From contig NZ_JAMZIK010000120.1 of the NCBI RefSeq assembly GCF_024178315.1, positions 1 to 48,241 of the forward strand: DNA of 48,241 bases, written 5' to 3'. Positions 46,298-48,241 of this stretch are shown in pieces (position 1 is the first letter of the stretch; every line of letters starts with the position of its first letter). The stretch comes from Siccirubricoccus soli (lineage in GTDB: Bacteria > Pseudomonadota > Alphaproteobacteria > Acetobacterales > Acetobacteraceae). A program made the position numbers and the translations under genes. The notes beneath the pieces are model-generated. The model saw only the letters and a program-made list of their open reading frames with translations, was not told the origin of the DNA and ran no database searches.

Positions 46298-47166
46298 TGG
46301 CGATGCCGGATCGGCTGCTGCTGGAGTCGCGCGACTGGCAGGCGGAGCTGCTGCCCGGCCAGGGCGGCGCCTGCGCCGCGCTGCGCTGGCGGGGACTCGA
46401 CCTGCTGGTGCCGCTGCCGGAGGGGGCGGACCCGAATGCGAGCTTCGCCGGCGCCTTCGTCATGGCGCCTTGGGCCAATCGGCTGGATGGTGGCGCGCTG
46501 CCGGTGGCGGGCACCACCTGGCGCCTGCCGATCAACCGGCCGGAGGACGACACCGCCATCCACGGCCTTTCCCGCGACGCGCCCTGGGCGGTGGCCGCCT
46601 CCGGCGCTGCGCATGCGGTGCTGGAGCAGGAGGTGGATGCGACGCCGCTCGGCGCGCCCTGGCGCTACCGGGCGCGGATGGAGTGGTGGCTCGACGCCGA
46701 GTCGCTGCGCCTGGCCCTGACGCTGACCAATCTCGGCGAGCTGCCCTTCCCCTTCGGCCTCGGCTGGCATCCCTTCTTCGCGCGCCCCGCCGGCACCCGA
46801 CTGCGCCTCGCCGCCGACACCCTCTTCGCGCGGGATGAGCGGAGCCTGCCGGTGGCGGCGCAGCCGAGCACCGGCATCGACGGCGCCGAGCCGGCCTATG
46901 AGGGCCTGGACACCGCCTTCGCCGGCTGGGATGGCGCGGCGGAGATCATCCGCGACGAAGGCAGGCTGCGGCTTTCCGCCAGCGGCGCCTGGGCGCGCTG
47001 CGTGCAGGTCTTCGCGCCGGCCGGCAGCCACATCCTCTGCGTCGAGCCGGTGAGCCATGTGCCGGATGCGCCGAATCGTCCGGCACTCGCGCCGCACGGA
47101 CCGCTGCTGATGCGCGCGCCCGGCGAGTCGCTGCGCGGCGAATTGCAGCTTCGCATGCAGCGCTGA
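46297..47166 (+). CDS. aldose 1-epimerase family protein
   Basis: 289 residues, coupled to the previous gene by TGATG. FVMAPWANRLDGGALPVAGT contains the conserved P-x-x-N-R motif, DDTAIHGLSRDAPWAV a catalytic His in the IHG block, FPFGLGWHPFFARP the G-x-H-P catalytic motif and VQVFAPAGSHILCVEPVSHV the P-Glu catalytic base region. It interconverts alpha and beta anomers of sugars. Next to uronate dehydrogenase it may supply the anomer used by that enzyme. Family and catalytic residues are secure; the sugar is not. Confidence 0.92.
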   Translation: MAMPDRLLLESRDWQAELLPGQGGACAALRWRGLDLLVPLPEGADPNASFAGAFVMAPWANRLDGGALPVAGTTWRLPINRPEDDTAIHGLSRDAPWAVAASGAAHAVLEQEVDATPLGAPWRYRARMEWWLDAESLRLALTLTNLGELPFPFGLGWHPFFARPAGTRLRLAADTLFARDERSLPVAAQPSTGIDGAEPAYEGLDTAFAGWDGAAEIIRDEGRLRLSASGAWARCVQVFAPAGSHILCVEPVSHVPDAPNRPALAPHGPLLMRAPGESLRGELQLRMQR

Positions 47167-47251
47167 CAAAGAAATCCATCCGCGCAGGCGATGCGCGGGA
47201 ACGCTTGCCGATAGGTGACGTTGCCCGAAGCAGGCGAAACGGAGCGGATGG

Positions 47252-48241
47252 ATGCCAGGGATCGCGCGCAGATCCGACCCCGCGCTGTGGGATGCGGTGA
47301 AGGCCGAGATCACGCAGGGTGCGAAGGGCGGCAAGCCCGGTCAGTGGTCGGCGCGCAAGGCGCAGCTCGCCACCGCGGAGTACCAGCGGCGCGGCGGCGC
47401 CTATCTCGGTCCGAAGGACGGGGACAACCACCTGGCGCAGTGGAAGCGGGAGGAATGGGGCACGCGCTCCGGCCGTCCCTCCCGCGAGACCGGGGAGCGC
47501 TATCTCCCGCGCGCGGCGCGGGAGGCGCTGAGCGACGGGGACCATGCCCGCAGCAGCACGGCGAAGCGGCGCGACAGCGCGGCGGGGCGGCAATTCCCGC
47601 CGCCTCCGGCCGGCATCGCCGCCCGCACCGCTTCGCTGCGCCATGCGGGCAAGGACCACAGGGGAGGAGACCGCATGGATCAGGACATTGCCGCCGAATT
47701 CCGCCGGCTGGTGAACATCCCCGCGGAGGAGCTGGCCGAGTGGCTGGAGAGCGAGGAGAGCCGCGTGGCGGGCATGACGCGGGAGGGCGAAGCGGAAGCG
47801 GTGGGCCACCAATCGGGTCGCCGAATCCTCGCCATCCTGCGCGGCGAGGCGGCGGAGGAGGCGTTCCTGCACGAGGTGGTGGGCTATATCCACCGCCACC
47901 TGGCGCAGCGACCGGCGGGCGAGGTGACGCAGACGCGCTGGCGCCACTCGCTGATGAACTGGGGGCATGACCCCCTGCGAGAGGAGGAAGGCATGGGAGA
48001 GACCGAGATGCAGCCGGAGATGGAGGGCGAGTCGCCGCCCGCCATGATGCCCGAGGCGGAGCCCGCGCCGGCACCGAAGCGCCGCCGCGCCGCGCCGCGA
48101 CGCAAGGCTGCTGCGGATGGCGAGTCCTCCGGGCAGAGCGAGGGCGGCCGCAAGGGCGGCAGCGCTCGCACGCCGCGGAAGGCGGCGGCCGCGCGCAGCA
48201 ACGCGGCCAAGGGCGCGGCAACGCGCCGGGCGAGCAGCGGC
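47252..48241 (+). CDS. DUF5872-DUF3140 fusion protein with basic C-terminal tail, 3' end cut by window
   Basis: 330 codons to the window edge with no stop. Residues about 5-130 match DUF5872: SDPALWDAVKAEITQGAKGG, QWSARKAQLATAEYQRRGG, AQWKREEWGTRSGRPSRETG and RYLPRAAREALSDG. Residues about 142-245 match DUF3140: EFRRLVNIPAEELAEWLESE, VGHQSGRRILAIL and RWRHSLMNWGHDPLREEE. The remainder is a Lys/Arg/Ala/Pro-rich tail like those of histone H1-type or Ku-associated DNA-binding proteins. A strong ribosome site (GGGGAGGAGA) precedes the in-frame ATG at 47675 at the domain boundary, so the DUF3140 part may also be made alone. Functions are unknown; DNA binding is inferred from the tail. The chosen start is uncertain. 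Confidence 0.75.
   Translation, partial: MPGIARRSDPALWDAVKAEITQGAKGGKPGQWSARKAQLATAEYQRRGGAYLGPKDGDNHLAQWKREEWGTRSGRPSRETGERYLPRAAREALSDGDHARSSTAKRRDSAAGRQFPPPPAGIAARTASLRHAGKDHRGGDRMDQDIAAEFRRLVNIPAEELAEWLESEESRVAGMTREGEAEAVGHQSGRRILAILRGEAAEEAFLHEVVGYIHRHLAQRPAGEVTQTRWRHSLMNWGHDPLREEEGMGETEMQPEMEGESPPAMMPEAEPAPAPKRRRAAPRRKAAADGESSGQSEGGRKGGSARTPRKAAAARSNAAKGAATRRASSG

Overview
The window looks like chromosome of a very high G+C alphaproteobacterium, most likely an Acetobacteraceae member of the Roseomonas type. The clues are the block rpmH-rnpA-yidD-yidC-engB followed by argB, the presence of TctC-type, TAXI-TRAP and AapJ-type solute-binding proteins, and the strong GC bias. This is inferred from gene content; no rRNA or tRNA gene is present to confirm it.

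Layout. 1-3368 (minus strand): a membrane glycosyltransferase of the ArnT/GT39 type, a DedA protein, a cupin and the N-terminal part of an ABC substrate-binding protein. 3609-4925 (+): an RsmB-type rRNA methyltransferase. 5016-15913 (minus): a tightly coupled four-gene alpha-glucan operon, glgE, treS-maltokinase fusion, glgB, glgX, which converts trehalose through maltose 1-phosphate to branched glucan and trims it. 16052-17625 (+): an AtzG/AtzE (HpxX/HpxY-like) amidohydrolase pair. 17669-24605 (minus): radC, methionine aminopeptidase, a patatin-like lipase, 3-hydroxybutyrate dehydrogenase, a flavin disulfide oxidoreductase and a TVP38 membrane protein, with one 663-base stretch where no gene is supported.

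24692-29943 (+): a clear sigma70-like promoter, then rpmH, rnpA, yidD, yidC, engB, a DUF72 gene broken by one in-frame amber codon, and argB. 29933-32749 (minus): hybrid histidine kinase and panC. 32890-35045 (+): RlmI-like methyltransferase, DUF3293 protein, and a compositionally foreign HEPN-like gene. 35145-35522 (minus): a hypothetical gene. 35775-36467 (+): a CBS-BON protein with an FNR/FixK-type box upstream. 36778-42153 (minus): a transport cluster with one fused TRAP permease and three unrelated solute-binding proteins. 42211-44204 (minus): alpha/beta hydrolase and luciferase-like oxidoreductase. 44297-47166 (+): AEC transporter, uronate dehydrogenase and aldose 1-epimerase. 47252 to the end (+): a DUF5872-DUF3140 protein with a basic tail, cut by the window edge.

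Two families of intergenic structured repeats recur at gene 3' ends. One is a set of stem-loops between convergent genes, with matching base-pair changes between copies. The other is a roughly 95-base, two-hairpin element placed in fixed orientation next to stop codons. Both probably serve as transcription terminators or mRNA 3'-end structures, and they are the most interesting non-coding signal here.
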